Positions 23,266 through 32,474 of a DNA stretch of 43,739 bases are shown one piece after another. The notes under the pieces were generated by a model, which worked only from the letters and a program-made list of their open reading frames with translations, had not been told where the DNA came from and did no database searches. Position 1 is the first letter of the stretch, and each line of letters starts with the position of its first letter. Made by a program: the position numbers and the translations under genes. Source of the DNA: an uncultured Clostridia bacterium (GTDB lineage: Bacteria > Bacillota > Clostridia > TANB77 > CAG-508); contig CANRSD010000016.1 in the NCBI GenBank assembly GCA_947642355.1, forward strand, positions 1-43,739, written 5' to 3'.

Positions 23266-23713
23266 ATGAAAGTGATTTTAAAACAAGATATAAAAGGTGT
23301 AGGTAAGAAAGATCAAATAATTAATGCAGCAGACCGGATATGCTAGAAATTTTTTATTTCCAAAAGGACTTGCTGTTCTAGCAGACAATGGAAATTTAAA
23401 TAATTTGAAAGCTAAAAATGATGCAAAAATTGCTCAAAAGAAAAGAGATTTAGAAGAGGCTGAAAAAATGGCTGATAACTTGAAAGATAAAACAATTACT
23501 ATAGAAGTTAAATCAGGTAATAATGGAAAATTATTTGGTGGTGTAACTTCTAAAGAGATATCAGAATCTTTAAAAAAGCAATTAAAAGTAGATATAGATA
23601 AGAAGAAAGTTTTATTAAATGAGGTAATAAAACAAGAAGGAATTTTTAAAGTTGATTTAAAATTACAAGAAGGAGTAGTTGCTAGAGTTAATGTACATGT
23701 AAAAGCAGTTTAG
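23266..23713 (+). CDS. rplI: Ribosomal protein bL9, recoded by +1 shift
   Basis: A 148-aa bL9, the normal length, when read across the shift at 23335. The N-terminal RNA-binding domain starts MKVILKQDIKGVGKKDQI, then NAADGYARNFLFPKGLA. The long central helix and the C-terminal domain (GKLFGGVTSKEI, KVDLKLQEGVVARVNV) follow. bL9 sits near the L1 stalk and limits forward slippage of mRNA during translation. The shift occurs at codon 24, so unshifted ribosomes release a 26-residue peptide (stop at 23344-23346). AAGGAGG lies 9 nt before the ATG at 23266. It lies between gdpP (21-nt gap) and dnaB (27-nt gap). Confidence 0.93.
23335..23338 (+). other. CGG +1 recoding site in rplI
   Basis: GAC C GGA TAT. 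CGG is in frame as codon 24. The shift restores the invariant DGYARNFL motif; unshifted reading meets TAG at 23344. Confidence 0.9.
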
Positions 23714-23740
23714 ATTTATGTAAAAAGGGAGAAGCAAAAA

Positions 23741-25071
23741 ATGGATGTAGGAAAGATACCACCACATGACGTACAGGCTGAGCAAGCTGTGCTTCGGGTC
23801 AATGTTATTAGATAAAGATGCTGTTGTTAGTGCAATAGAAGTTTTAAAAGAAGATTCTTTTTATAGAGAAGATAACAAAGCAATATATTCTGCTATGTTA
23901 AGTTTATATACTAAAAGTGAGCCTATAGATGTAATTACAGTAAAAGCAGAATTAATGGAAAATGGTAATTTTGAAAGAGTTGGTGGATTAGAGTATTTAG
24001 CAGCACTTCCTGAAAAAGTTCCTACTACAACAAATGTAGAAAGATACATTAAAATTGTTGAAGAAAAAGCAATGACTAGAAATTTAATACAAACAGCAAA
24101 TGAACTTATAGCTCTTCGGATATGATGAAACAGAAGAAGTAGAAAATATTTTAGATATGGCTGAAAAGAAAGTTTTTGATTTATCTCAAAATAAATCTAC
24201 AAAAGGGTATAATTCTATAAAAGATGTTTTAGTTTCTTCTTTTGCAGAACTTGAAAAATTATATAATCAAAAAGGTAAAATTTCAGGTATTACAACAGGT
24301 TTTATAGATTTAGATAGACAGACATCAGGACTTCATAATTCAGACTTAATAATAATTGCTGCAAGACCTGCTATGGGAAAATCTGCATTTGCAATTAATA
24401 TAGCAACTAATGCAGCAGTTAAAGCAAAAGTTCCAGCAGTAATATTTAACCTAGAAATGTCTAAAGAACAAGTAGTAAATAGAATTTTGTGTAGTGAAGC
24501 AATGGTAGATAGTAATAAAGTTAGAACAGGTCAAATAGAAGATAATGATTGGATGAAACTTGCTACTGCTTCTGGAATTTTATCAGAAGCACCAATATAT
24601 ATAGATGATACACCAGGTATTTCAGTAATGGAAATACGTGCAAAATGTAGAAAACTAAAAATGGAAAAAGATATTGGATTAATTGTTATAGATTATTTAC
24701 AACTTATTCAAGGTTCTTCTGGAAAAAGGAATGCGAGCCGTGAGCAAGAGATTTCTGAGATTAGTAGATCTCTTAAAGTTTTAGCAAAAGAATTAGATGT
24801 TCCAGTTATTGCATTATCACAATTATCTAGAGCTGCTGAACAGAGAAAAGAAGATCATAGACCAATGCTTTCAGATTTAAGGGAATCTGGAGCTATAGAG
24901 CAAGATGCTGATATTGTTATGTTTATATATAGAGAAGATTATTATAATCCAGAAACAGAAAATAAAAATGTAGCAGAAATTATCTTGGCTAAGCATAGAG
25001 GAGGTTCAACTGGAACAGTTAATCTTGCTTGGCTTGGAAATTATACAAAGTTTGCAAATTTGCAGAGGTAA
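23741..25071 (+). CDS. dnaB: Replicative DNA helicase, recoded by two +1 shifts
   Basis: A 442-aa replicative helicase (DnaB; DnaC in B. subtilis) read across shifts at 23795 and 24117. It begins MDVGKIPPHDVQAEQAVLGS, as usual, with the N-terminal collar domain to about residue 125. The RecA-like motor has IIAARPAMGKSAFA (Walker A), VIDYLQLI (Walker B), and SREQEISEISRSLKVLAKEL leading into ALSQLSR. The C terminus carries SGAIEQDADIVMFIYRE. The first shift comes after only 18 codons, and unshifted reading ends at 23815. The second lies at the junction of the N-terminal domain and the linker. GGGAG precedes the ATG at 23741. Confidence 0.94.
23795..23798 (+). other. CGG +1 recoding site 1 in dnaB
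   Basis: CTT C GGG TCA. CGG is in frame as codon 19. The shift restores AEQAVLGSMLLD; unshifted reading stops at 23813-23815. Confidence 0.9.
24117..24120 (+). other. CGG +1 recoding site 2 in dnaB
   Basis: CTT C GGA TAT. The shift gives Gly126 in ELIALGYDETEEVE; unshifted reading stops at 24125. Confidence 0.9.
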
Positions 25072-25077
25072 TCCTTT

Positions 25078-26094
25078 ATGATTAAAGAAAAAGTATTAGA
25101 AACTATGAAAAAATATAATTTAATAGAGTGTGGAGATAGATTAGTTTTAGGAGTTTCTGGAGGGCCTGATTCTATTTGTATGTTTTTTATTTTAAATGAA
25201 ATTAAAGAAAAATTAGGTTTTGATTTTGTAGTTTGTCACATAAATCATGGGATTAGAGAGAATGCTATAAAAGATGAAGAGTATGTTAAAAATTTTTGTG
25301 AAAAATTAGGAATTAAATTTTATGTATTGCATACAAAAGTTAAAGAATATGCTGTTTCAAATAAATTAGGATTAGAAGAAGCTGGAAGAAAAATAAGGTA
25401 TGATTATTTTGAAGAAATAGCTAAAAAAGAAAATGCTAATAAAATAGCAATTGCACATAATAAAAATGATAATGCAGAAACTATAATAATGAATATTTTA
25501 AGAGGAAGTGGAATTTCAGGGCTAAAAGGAATAGAACCTAAACAAGGAAAATATATTAGACCATTGATAGAAATTCCAAGAGAAGAAATAGAATTATTTG
25601 CAAAAGAAAATAGTTTAAATCCGTGTCATGATGAGTCTAATGATGAAAATAAATTTACAAGAAATAAAATTAGAAATATAGTTATTCCATATATAAAAAG
25701 AGAATTTAATCCCAATATAATTAATGGCTTAGATAGATTATCAAATATTGCTAGGGAAGAAGAAGAGTTTATACAATTAGAAATTGAAAAACAATATAAA
25801 AATATTTTAATTAATGAAATAAATTTAAAAAAAGAAGTATATAATGAACAAAAATCGTCTACAATTATATTAGATTTAAAAAAGTTTAATTTGCTTAATA
25901 TAGTAATTCAAAAGGGAATTATTTTGTATGGAATTAAAAATATTTTTGGAACTACTAAAGGAATAGAAAAGATTCACTTAGATGATATAATAAAACTTTG
26001 TAGAAATAATATTGGAAATAAGTTTTTAACGCCAAATAAAAATTTAAAAGTTGTAATAAAAAATAAAAAAATACATATAAGTTCGAAAAAGTAA
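25078..26094 (+). CDS. tilS: tRNA(Ile)-lysidine synthase
   Basis: A 338-aa N-type ATP pyrophosphatase. The PP-loop SGGPDS appears in LVLGVSGGPDSICMFF near residue 25, followed by CHINHGIR, LGLEEAGRKIRYDYF, AHNKNDNAETIIMNILRGSG and RPLIEIPREEIE, all typical of TilS. It changes C34 of the AUA-reading tRNA-Ile to lysidine so that AUA is read as Ile. The protein is shorter than the B. subtilis enzyme, with a reduced C-terminal domain. The ATG at 25078 lies 6 nt after the dnaB stop, with GAGGT overlapping the dnaB end. tilS beside ftsH matches the Bacillus order, although hpt is absent between them. Confidence 0.92.
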   Translation: MIKEKVLETMKKYNLIECGDRLVLGVSGGPDSICMFFILNEIKEKLGFDFVVCHINHGIRENAIKDEEYVKNFCEKLGIKFYVLHTKVKEYAVSNKLGLEEAGRKIRYDYFEEIAKKENANKIAIAHNKNDNAETIIMNILRGSGISGLKGIEPKQGKYIRPLIEIPREEIELFAKENSLNPCHDESNDENKFTRNKIRNIVIPYIKREFNPNIINGLDRLSNIAREEEEFIQLEIEKQYKNILINEINLKKEVYNEQKSSTIILDLKKFNLLNIVIQKGIILYGIKNIFGTTKGIEKIHLDDIIKLCRNNIGNKFLTPNKNLKVVIKNKKIHISSKK

Positions 26095-26095
26095 G

Positions 26096-26146
26096 TATCC
26101 GTAGTAACCTAAAAACACCTATGTTACAGGGATATTTCTTTTTTTA
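26096..26146 (+). terminator. Probable terminator after tilS
   Basis: An imperfect hairpin between GTATCCGTAGTAAC and GTTACAGGGATAT, followed by TTTCTTTTTTT. Confidence 0.6.
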
Positions 26147-26154
26147 AAATCTAC

Positions 26155-26183
26155 TTGCAAAGTTAATTAGTATTGTGTTATAT
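26155..26183 (+). promoter_or_regulatory. Promoter of ftsH
   Basis: TTGCAA (26155-26160), 17-nt spacer, TTATAT (26178-26183). Confidence 0.55.
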
Positions 26184-26239
26184 TGAATAAAAATTTATAA
26201 AAAAGAATAAACTTTTTAATGATTTAGGAGGTAAATGTT

Positions 26240-28044
26240 TTGAAAAGTGGAATTAAAACATTGGCAATGTGGTTAATAGGAATAGTTCTTTTTGTTGTAT
26301 TATTAAATGCTAACTTTAATAATAAAGAAACAAAAATGTCTTATTCTGAATTAATTAGTAAAATTAAAGCAGGAGAAGTAACTGATATAACAATTTCTTC
26401 AGATGGAGAAATAGCAGAAGTAACTTTAGATTCTACAACAATAAAAAAAGAAGTAACAATTCCAAGTTTAGATAGTTTTATGGATAATATTACAGGTCAA
26501 ATGGAAGAGCGGAAGTTTTACTGTAACTCAAGAAGAAGAATCAATATTGGTTACTATATTTAGTATATTTTCACCATTCGTTATTTTAATCATATTTTTA
26601 TTATTCTGGTTATTATTAATGAGTCCAAATCAAAACAGTAATAAAACTGCTTCATTTGGAAAAAGCAAAGCTAGAATGATAAATATGGCTGATGACAAAA
26701 ATAAAGTAACATTTAAAGATGTTGCAGGTGTTGATGAGGAAAAAGAAGAGTTAGCAGAGATAGTTGAATTTTTAAAAGCACCAAAGAAATTTACAGAAAT
26801 GGGTGCTAGAATTCCTAAAGGAGTTTTATTGGTAGGTCACCCAGGTACTGGTAAGACATTACTTGCTAAAGCAGTAGCAGGAGAAGCTGGCGTACCATTT
26901 TTCTTTATAAGTGGTTCAGATTTTGTTGAAATGTTTGTTGGTGTTGGAGCTTCTAGGGTTAGAGATTTATTTGAACAAGCTAAGAAAAATGCACCATGTA
27001 TTATATTTATTGATGAAATCGATGCAGTAGGACGTCAAAGAGGTGCAGGACTTCGGTGGAGGACATGATGAAAGAGAGCAAACATTAAATCAATTACTAG
27101 TTGAAATGGATGGATTTACAAAAAATGAAGGTGTTATAGTATTAGCTGCCACTAACAGACCAGATGTATTAGATAAAGCACTTTTAAGAGCAGGAAGATT
27201 TGATAGACAAATAGTAGTTTCAAATCCAGATGTTAAAGCTAGAGAACAAATATTAGAAGTACATGCAAGAAAGAAAAGATTAGCATCAGATGTTGATTTA
27301 AGTATAATTGCTAGAAATACAGCAGGATTTGCAGGTGCAGATTTAGAGAATGTATTAAATGAAGCAGCACTTTTAGCTGCAAGACGTAATAAATCTGAAA
27401 TTGGTATGGCAGAAGTTGAAGATGCTATGGTAAAAGTTACTATGGGACCTGAAAAGAAATCAAGGGTAATTAGTGATAAAGAGAAGAAACTAGTTGCTTT
27501 CCATGAAGCAGGTCATGCAGTTGTAAGTCGTTTCTTACCAACACAAGATGTTGTACATCAAATTTCAATTATTCCTAGAGGAATGGCAGGAGGATATACA
27601 ATGTATAGACCTTCAGAAGATAAATCATTTATGAGTAAATCAGAAATGGAAGAAAATATTGTTTCACTTCTTGGTGGTAGGGTAGCAGAAGCTTTAGTTT
27701 TAGGAGATATTTCAACAGGTGCAAGTAATGATATAGAAAGAGCTTCAAAAATTGCAAGAGCTATGGTTACAAAATATGGTATGAGTAGTAAGCTTGGAAC
27801 AATTACATTTGGTTCAGGAGATGAAGAAGTATTCTTAGGAAGAGACTTTGCAAAAGAAAGAAATTATAGTGAAGAAACATCAGCATTAATAGATGAAGAA
27901 GTTAAGAGAATAGTAGATACAGGATATAATACAGCAGTTAAACTTTTAACAGAGAATATGGCTAAATTAGAAGCTGTTGCAAATGTACTATTAGAAAAAG
28001 AAAAAATAGATGGAGATGAATTTGAAACTATAATGAATGCATAA
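26240..28044 (+). CDS. ftsH: Membrane zinc metalloprotease FtsH, recoded by two +1 shifts
   Basis: A 600-aa AAA+ protease read across shifts at 26510 and 27054. It has one N-terminal membrane segment (about residues 7-24), a small periplasm-side-type domain, and a second segment near residues 107-128. The AAA+ domain carries Walker A GHPGTGKT (His replaces the usual Pro), Walker [13 protein letters not shown] and the second region of homology [18 protein letters not shown]. The zinc site is HEAGH. FtsH degrades misfolded membrane proteins and unstable regulators. The first shift is in the extracytoplasmic domain. The second restores [19 protein letters not shown] directly after Walker B. Start TTG at 26240, with AGGAGG 8 nt upstream. 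Confidence 0.94.
26510..26513 (+). other. CGG +1 recoding site 1 in ftsH
   Basis: GAG C GGA AGT. The shift gives Gly91 in [14 protein letters not shown]; unshifted reading stops at 26563. Confidence 0.88.
27054..27057 (+). other. CGG +1 recoding site 2 in ftsH
   Basis: CTT C GGT GGA. The shift gives Gly272 in the invariant [10 protein letters not shown]; unshifted reading stops at 27068. This is the only site with GGT. Confidence 0.9.
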
Positions 28045-28133
28045 TAGTTTTCCACAAAATATTTAAGAAATGTGGATATCATATTTAAATAAAAATGTAA
28101 TATTGTAATTTAAAATTTAAAAAAATTTAAGAT

Positions 28134-28175
28134 AAACCTTTATAACTTATGTGGTTGTAAAGGTTTATTTATTTT
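28134..28175 (+). terminator. ftsH terminator
   Basis: AAACCTTTATAAC pairs with GTTGTAAAGGTTT (12 of 13) across a 7-nt loop, followed by a T-rich run. Confidence 0.75.
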
Positions 28176-28260
28176 TACAAAAAAAAATACTAAAATTAAT
28201 ATACTTATAACCCTTAAAATAAAAGCCTTAAAAGTGTTCGGCTTACATAATTACGTGAGC

Positions 28261-28288
28261 TTGACATTATTATTTTAGATGATAAAAT
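28261..28288 (+). promoter_or_regulatory. Promoter of nrdD-nrdG
   Basis: TTGACA (28261-28266), 16-nt spacer, TAAAAT (28283-28288). A short stem (AAGCC with GGCTT) lies just upstream at about 28223-28244. No convincing NrdR-box pair was seen. Confidence 0.6.
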
Positions 28289-28330
28289 TTCGTTAATAGA
28301 AAATGATATATACTTTTGGGGGAATTTGAT

Positions 28331-30473
28331 ATGATAGTAGTAAAAAGAGATGGAAGAAAAGTTGAATATGATAGTAATAAAATAATACTTGCTATTAGTG
28401 GTGCTAATAAAGATGTAAAAGGAAAAGAAAAATTATCTAGAAGTGGAATTGAGGAAGTTATTAAAGAAGTAGAAAATAAAAATAAAGCTTCTATGACAGT
28501 TGAAGAAATCCAAGATATAATTGAAAGAAAATTGATGGAACTTGGAAAATTTAGTTTAGCTAAAGAGTATATTTTATATAGGGACAAGCATTCTATAATA
28601 CGTCAAGTAAATTCAACTGATGAAAGTATTTTGAGTTTAGTAAAAAATACAAATAAAGAAACTATGGAGGAAAATAGTAATAAAAATGCTATTTTGGTTT
28701 CTACACAAAGGGATTTAATTGCAGGAGAGTGTTCAAAAGATTTAGCAGATAGAGTTATGCTTCCTAAGAGAATTGTAAAGGCTCATAATGATGGAGTTTT
28801 ACATTTTCATGATAAAGATTATTTTATACAACCAATGCATAATTGTATGTTAGTTAATATTAAAGATATGCTTGATAATGGAACTGTTATGAATGGAAGA
28901 TTGATTGAGAGCCCAAAGAGTTTTTCAGTTGCTTGTAATGTTACAACTCAAATTATTGCAGCAATTGCGAGTGGTCAATATGGTGGACAATCAGTTGATA
29001 TTAGACATTTAGGTAAATATTTAAGAAAAACATATGATAAAATTTATAAAAAGAGATTTTTAGGATATATAGAAAAAGGTTATTCAAAAGAAAAAGCACA
29101 AAAACATGCAAATGAAGATGCAATGGAGAGAAGACAAGAAGACTTAGAAACTGGTGTGCAGATGATTCAATATCAAATTAATACTTTAATGACTACTAAT
29201 GGACAAACTCCTTTTGTAACAATATTTATGTTTATTGATGAAAATGATGAGTATAAAGAAGAAGTAGCAGATATAATAGAAGAAATTTTAAAACAAAGAT
29301 TAAAAGGAATCAAAAATGAACAAGGAGTTTATACAACACCAGCCTTTCCAAAACTAATTTATGTGTTAGATGAAAATAATTGCTTAAAAGGAGGAGAGTA
29401 TGATTATATAACAAAACTTGCAATTAAATGTTCAGCTAAAAGAATGTATCCAGATTATATTTCTGCTAAAATAATGAGGCAAAATTATGAAGGAAATGTA
29501 TTTAGTCCAATGGGATGCAGGAGTTTCCTATCTCCTTGGAAAAATGAAAAAGGTGAATATGTATTTGAGTCGAGATTTAATCAAGGTGTTGTAAGTCTTA
29601 ATTTACCTCAAATAGGGATAATTGCTAATGGTGATGAAAAGAAATTTTGGAGGTTATTAGATGAAAGATTAGAATTGTGTTTTGATGCATTAATGTGTAG
29701 ACATAATACACTTTTGGGAACTATATCAGATTATTCTCCAATACATTGGCAATATGGAGGTATAGCTAGACTTAAAAAAGGAGAAAAGATAGATGATTTA
29801 TTAAATACTCCATTTTCTACTATTTCACTTCGGATATATTGGAATATATGAAATGACAAAACTTATGAAAGGTGTAAGTCATACTGAACCAGAAGGAGAA
29901 GAATTTGCTTTAAAGGTAATGCATTACTTAAGAGATACAGTAGATAAATGGAAAGAAGAAACTGGATTAGGGTTTGCTTTATATGGAACTCCAGCAGAAA
30001 GTTTATGTTATAGGTTTGCAAGAGTAGATAAAGAAAGGTTTGGAGAAATAGAAGATGTTACAGATAAAGGATATTATACAAATTCATATCATGTAGATGT
30101 TAGAGAAAAAATTACAGCATTTAACAAATTGAAATTTGAAAGTAAGTTTCAGGTAATTTCTTCTGGGGGTGCTATTTCTTATGTTGAAATTCCTAATATG
30201 AAAAATAATATTTCAGCATTAGAAGCATTAGTAAAATTCATGTATGATAATATTCAATATGCTGAAGTAAATACAAAGTCAGATTATTGTCATGTATGCG
30301 GTTTTGATGGAGAAATAGTTATAGATGAAAATGAAGAATGGAAGTGTCCACAATGTGGAAATAAAGACCATAATAAATTGTCTGTAACACGTAGAACTTG
30401 TGGATATTTAGGAGAGAATTTTTGGAATGTTGGAAAAACTAGAGAGATAAGGTCAAGAGTATTACACATGTAA
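28331..30473 (+). CDS. nrdD: Anaerobic ribonucleoside-triphosphate reductase, recoded by +1 shift
   Basis: A 713-aa class III ribonucleotide reductase read across the shift at 29831. It begins with an ATP-cone (MIVVKRDGRKVEYD to about residue 95). The barrel has HDKDYFIQPMHNCMLVN and MQYQINTLMTTNGQTPF-like sequence. The C terminus has the zinc cysteines (CHVCG...CPQCG) and the glycyl-radical motif RRTCGYLG. It makes dNTPs from NTPs without oxygen, after activation by NrdG. The ATG at 28331 is chosen over a TTG at 28316 because GGGGG lies 8 nt before it and it gives the usual N terminus. Unshifted reading stops at 29851 and loses both the zinc site and the radical glycine. Confidence 0.94.
29831..29834 (+). 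other. CGG +1 recoding site in nrdD
   Basis: CTT C GGA TAT. CGG is in frame as codon 501. The shift gives ISLGYIGIYEMTK; unshifted reading stops at 29851. Confidence 0.9.
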
Positions 30474-30509
30474 ATTATACAATTATAAAAACAAAATTGG
30501 AGTAATATT

Positions 30510-31112
30510 ATGAAATATGCAGATATAAAAGAATTAGATGTACAAGATGGGGAAGGAGCTAGAGTTTCAATATATGTAAGTGGTTGTCATTTTCATTGTA
30601 AAGGATGTCATAATAAAGAAGCATGGGATTTTAATTATGGAAAGGAATTTACAGAAAAAGAAATTGATTATATAATTAATTTAATGGATAATGAATATAT
30701 TTCGGGTCTTTCAATATTAGGAGGAGAACCACTAGAACTTATTAATCAGAAAGGATTAGTTCCACTTGTAACTAAAGTAAAAGAGAAGTTTCCAGATAAA
30801 GATATTTGGTGCTATACAGGTTATGACTTTGAGAAAGATATAATTTCAGATATGTATAATAAATATCATTTCACAAAAAAATTGTTAGATAAGATAGATA
30901 TAATGGTAGATGGTCAATTTATGGAAGATAAAAAGATTATTGATTTAAAATTTAGAGGATCATATAATCAAAGAAAAATAGATGTAAAGTCAAGTTTAAA
31001 ATCACATAGTTTAGTTGAATTAAAATTTGGAGATGAACAAAGATATAGTAAACCTATTGCAAAATATTATAAAATTTTATATACTAATGAAAATTGTAGA
31101 ATTAAAGTGTAA
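30510..31112 (+). CDS. nrdG: Anaerobic ribonucleotide reductase activating protein
   Basis: A 200-aa radical SAM enzyme. The cluster-binding cysteines form C-x3-C-x2-C in GCHFHCKGCHNKEAW near residue 26, and LGGEPLE near residue 70 is the SAM-binding segment. It uses a [4Fe-4S] cluster and SAM to form the glycyl radical on NrdD. It lies 36 nt downstream of nrdD, presumably in the same transcript. The protein is slightly longer than E. coli NrdG. A GGAG site precedes the ATG at 30510 by about 8 nt. Confidence 0.92.
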   Translation: MKYADIKELDVQDGEGARVSIYVSGCHFHCKGCHNKEAWDFNYGKEFTEKEIDYIINLMDNEYISGLSILGGEPLELINQKGLVPLVTKVKEKFPDKDIWCYTGYDFEKDIISDMYNKYHFTKKLLDKIDIMVDGQFMEDKKIIDLKFRGSYNQRKIDVKSSLKSHSLVELKFGDEQRYSKPIAKYYKILYTNENCRIKV

Positions 31113-31130
31113 TAAAATATGGAGGATAAT

Positions 31131-32078
31131 ATGGAAAATGTTAAAGTTTTTGCAGCAAGTGAGTCAGCAGAAAAATTTACAAAAGAAATATGTGATTACT
31201 TAAAAATAGATATGGGGAAAGTTAACAGACAGAAATTTAAGAATGATAATAATTTTGTACAAATATTAGAATCTGTTAGAGAAAAAGATGTATTTGTTGT
31301 TCAGACAACAGAGCCACCAGTTAATGAAAGAATAATGGAAATGTTAATAATGGTAGATGCTATAAAAAGAGCGACAGCAAGATGTATAACTTTAGTATTG
31401 CCATATTATATGTATTCAAGAACTGATAAAAAAGATCAACCTCGTGTACCCGTTACAGCAAAGTTATTAGCAAGTTTAATAGAAGCTGCTGGAGTAAGTA
31501 GAGTACTTACTTGTGATTTGCACAATCCAGCTATACAAGCTTATTTTGATATTAATGTTGATGTATTAACTGGAAAGTCACATCTTGAAAAGTATTTTGA
31601 TCAAAAACAAATTGATGATATGGTAGTTGTAGCAACAGATGCAGGAAGCTCTAAAAAAGCATATAAATATGCAGAACATTTTAAATGTCCAATTGCTTTA
31701 ATAGATAAAAGAAGAGAGGGAAATGATGAGAAGGCTATTGCAACTAGTGTAATAGGTGAAATAAAAGGTAAGAATGCTTTGATATTTGATGATGAAGTAG
31801 ATACAGCAGGATCAATTATGGAAACAGTTAGAGTAGTTAAAGAATTTGGAGCTAAAGATGTCTATGTTGGATGTACACATGGAGTTTTATCAGGACCTGC
31901 AATAGAAAGAATAAAAAATTCAGAATTAAAGGAATTGGTTATGACAAATACTATACCACTTCCAAAAGAAAAACAACTAGATAAAATAGTGGTGGTATCA
32001 ATGTCAGAACTTTTCGGAGAAGCTATAAAAAGAATTAATGAAGCTACATCAATTGGAGAATTATTTGAGCCAAGTTAA
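31131..32078 (+). CDS. prs: Ribose-phosphate pyrophosphokinase (PRPP synthase)
   Basis: A 315-aa PRPP synthase, which makes the PRPP needed for nucleotides, His and Trp. Family motifs: VVQTTEPPVNERIMEML, LPYYMYSRTDKKDQPRVPVTAKLLA, TCDLHNPAIQAYFDI, VVATDAGSSKKAYKYA, LIDKRREG, and the PRPP loop IFDDEVDTAGSI. Some positions are unusual for the family; for example CDLHNPAIQ replaces the common DLHs-QIQG, so this is a divergent member. The ATG at 31131 has GGAGG 5 nt upstream; an ATG at 31119 would place that site inside the gene. It follows nrdG by 18 nt, linking PRPP supply with dNTP synthesis. Confidence 0.9.
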   Translation: MENVKVFAASESAEKFTKEICDYLKIDMGKVNRQKFKNDNNFVQILESVREKDVFVVQTTEPPVNERIMEMLIMVDAIKRATARCITLVLPYYMYSRTDKKDQPRVPVTAKLLASLIEAAGVSRVLTCDLHNPAIQAYFDINVDVLTGKSHLEKYFDQKQIDDMVVVATDAGSSKKAYKYAEHFKCPIALIDKRREGNDEKAIATSVIGEIKGKNALIFDDEVDTAGSIMETVRVVKEFGAKDVYVGCTHGVLSGPAIERIKNSELKELVMTNTIPLPKEKQLDKIVVVSMSELFGEAIKRINEATSIGELFEPS

Positions 32079-32091
32079 GCAAAAATAACTA

Positions 32092-32121
32092 TTGACAAGT
32101 TATATAACATTAATGTATAAT
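32092..32121 (+). promoter_or_regulatory. Promoter of rpsU
   Basis: TTGACA (32092-32097), 18-nt spacer, TATAAT (32116-32121). Confidence 0.75.
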
Positions 32122-32129
32122 AGATAACA

Positions 32130-32210
32130 GCTGAGGGGAAATTTGCACAATATGTACAAGCCTTAAGAAGAAATTCCCGCAAAATGGTTTCGAACTTCGA
32201 AGGGGGGGAA
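32130..32210 (+). promoter_or_regulatory. Possible structured rpsU leader
   Basis: The leader is far richer in G+C than nearby spacers. It has complementary runs (GGGGAAATTT near 32134 and GAAATTCCC near 32169), a TTCGAA-C-TTCGAA pair near 32188-32201, and a G7 run at the ribosome binding site. This could be an autoregulatory site, but I do not recognise a known family. Confidence 0.35.
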
Positions 32211-32215
32211 ATGTA

Positions 32216-32386
32216 ATGTCAGAGGTTAAAGTTAATAATGGAAATATAGAGGATGCATTAAAAAGATTTAAAAGACAATGCGCAAGAAATGGAGTTCTAC
32301 AAGAAGTAAGAAAAAGAGAGCATTATGAAAAACCAAGCGTAAAAAGAAAAAAGAAGTCAGAGGCCGCAAGAAAGAGAAAATTTTAA
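32216..32386 (+). CDS. rpsU: Ribosomal protein bS21
   Basis: A 56-aa basic protein, the usual length of bS21. It includes [41 protein letters not shown] and a C-terminal KF. bS21 sits on the 30S platform near the anti-Shine-Dalgarno end of 16S rRNA and helps initiation. The ATG at 32216 follows a G7 Shine-Dalgarno run. It is a single-gene unit with its own promoter and terminator; the yqeY partner common in Firmicutes is not adjacent. Confidence 0.93.
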   Translation: MSEVKVNNGNIEDALKRFKRQCARNGVLQEVRKREHYEKPSVKRKKKSEAARKRKF

Positions 32387-32395
32387 TTGGCAATT

Positions 32396-32426
32396 AAAGC
32401 AGTAAGTATAGCTTACTGCTTTTTGT
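32396..32426 (+). terminator. rpsU terminator
   Basis: A perfect 11-bp stem (AAAGCAGTAAG with CTTACTGCTTT), TATAG loop, then T run. Confidence 0.85.
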
Positions 32427-32474
32427 GTGCATAAAAGTAAAAGCAGTTACATACATTTTAATTAGGTGAAATGT

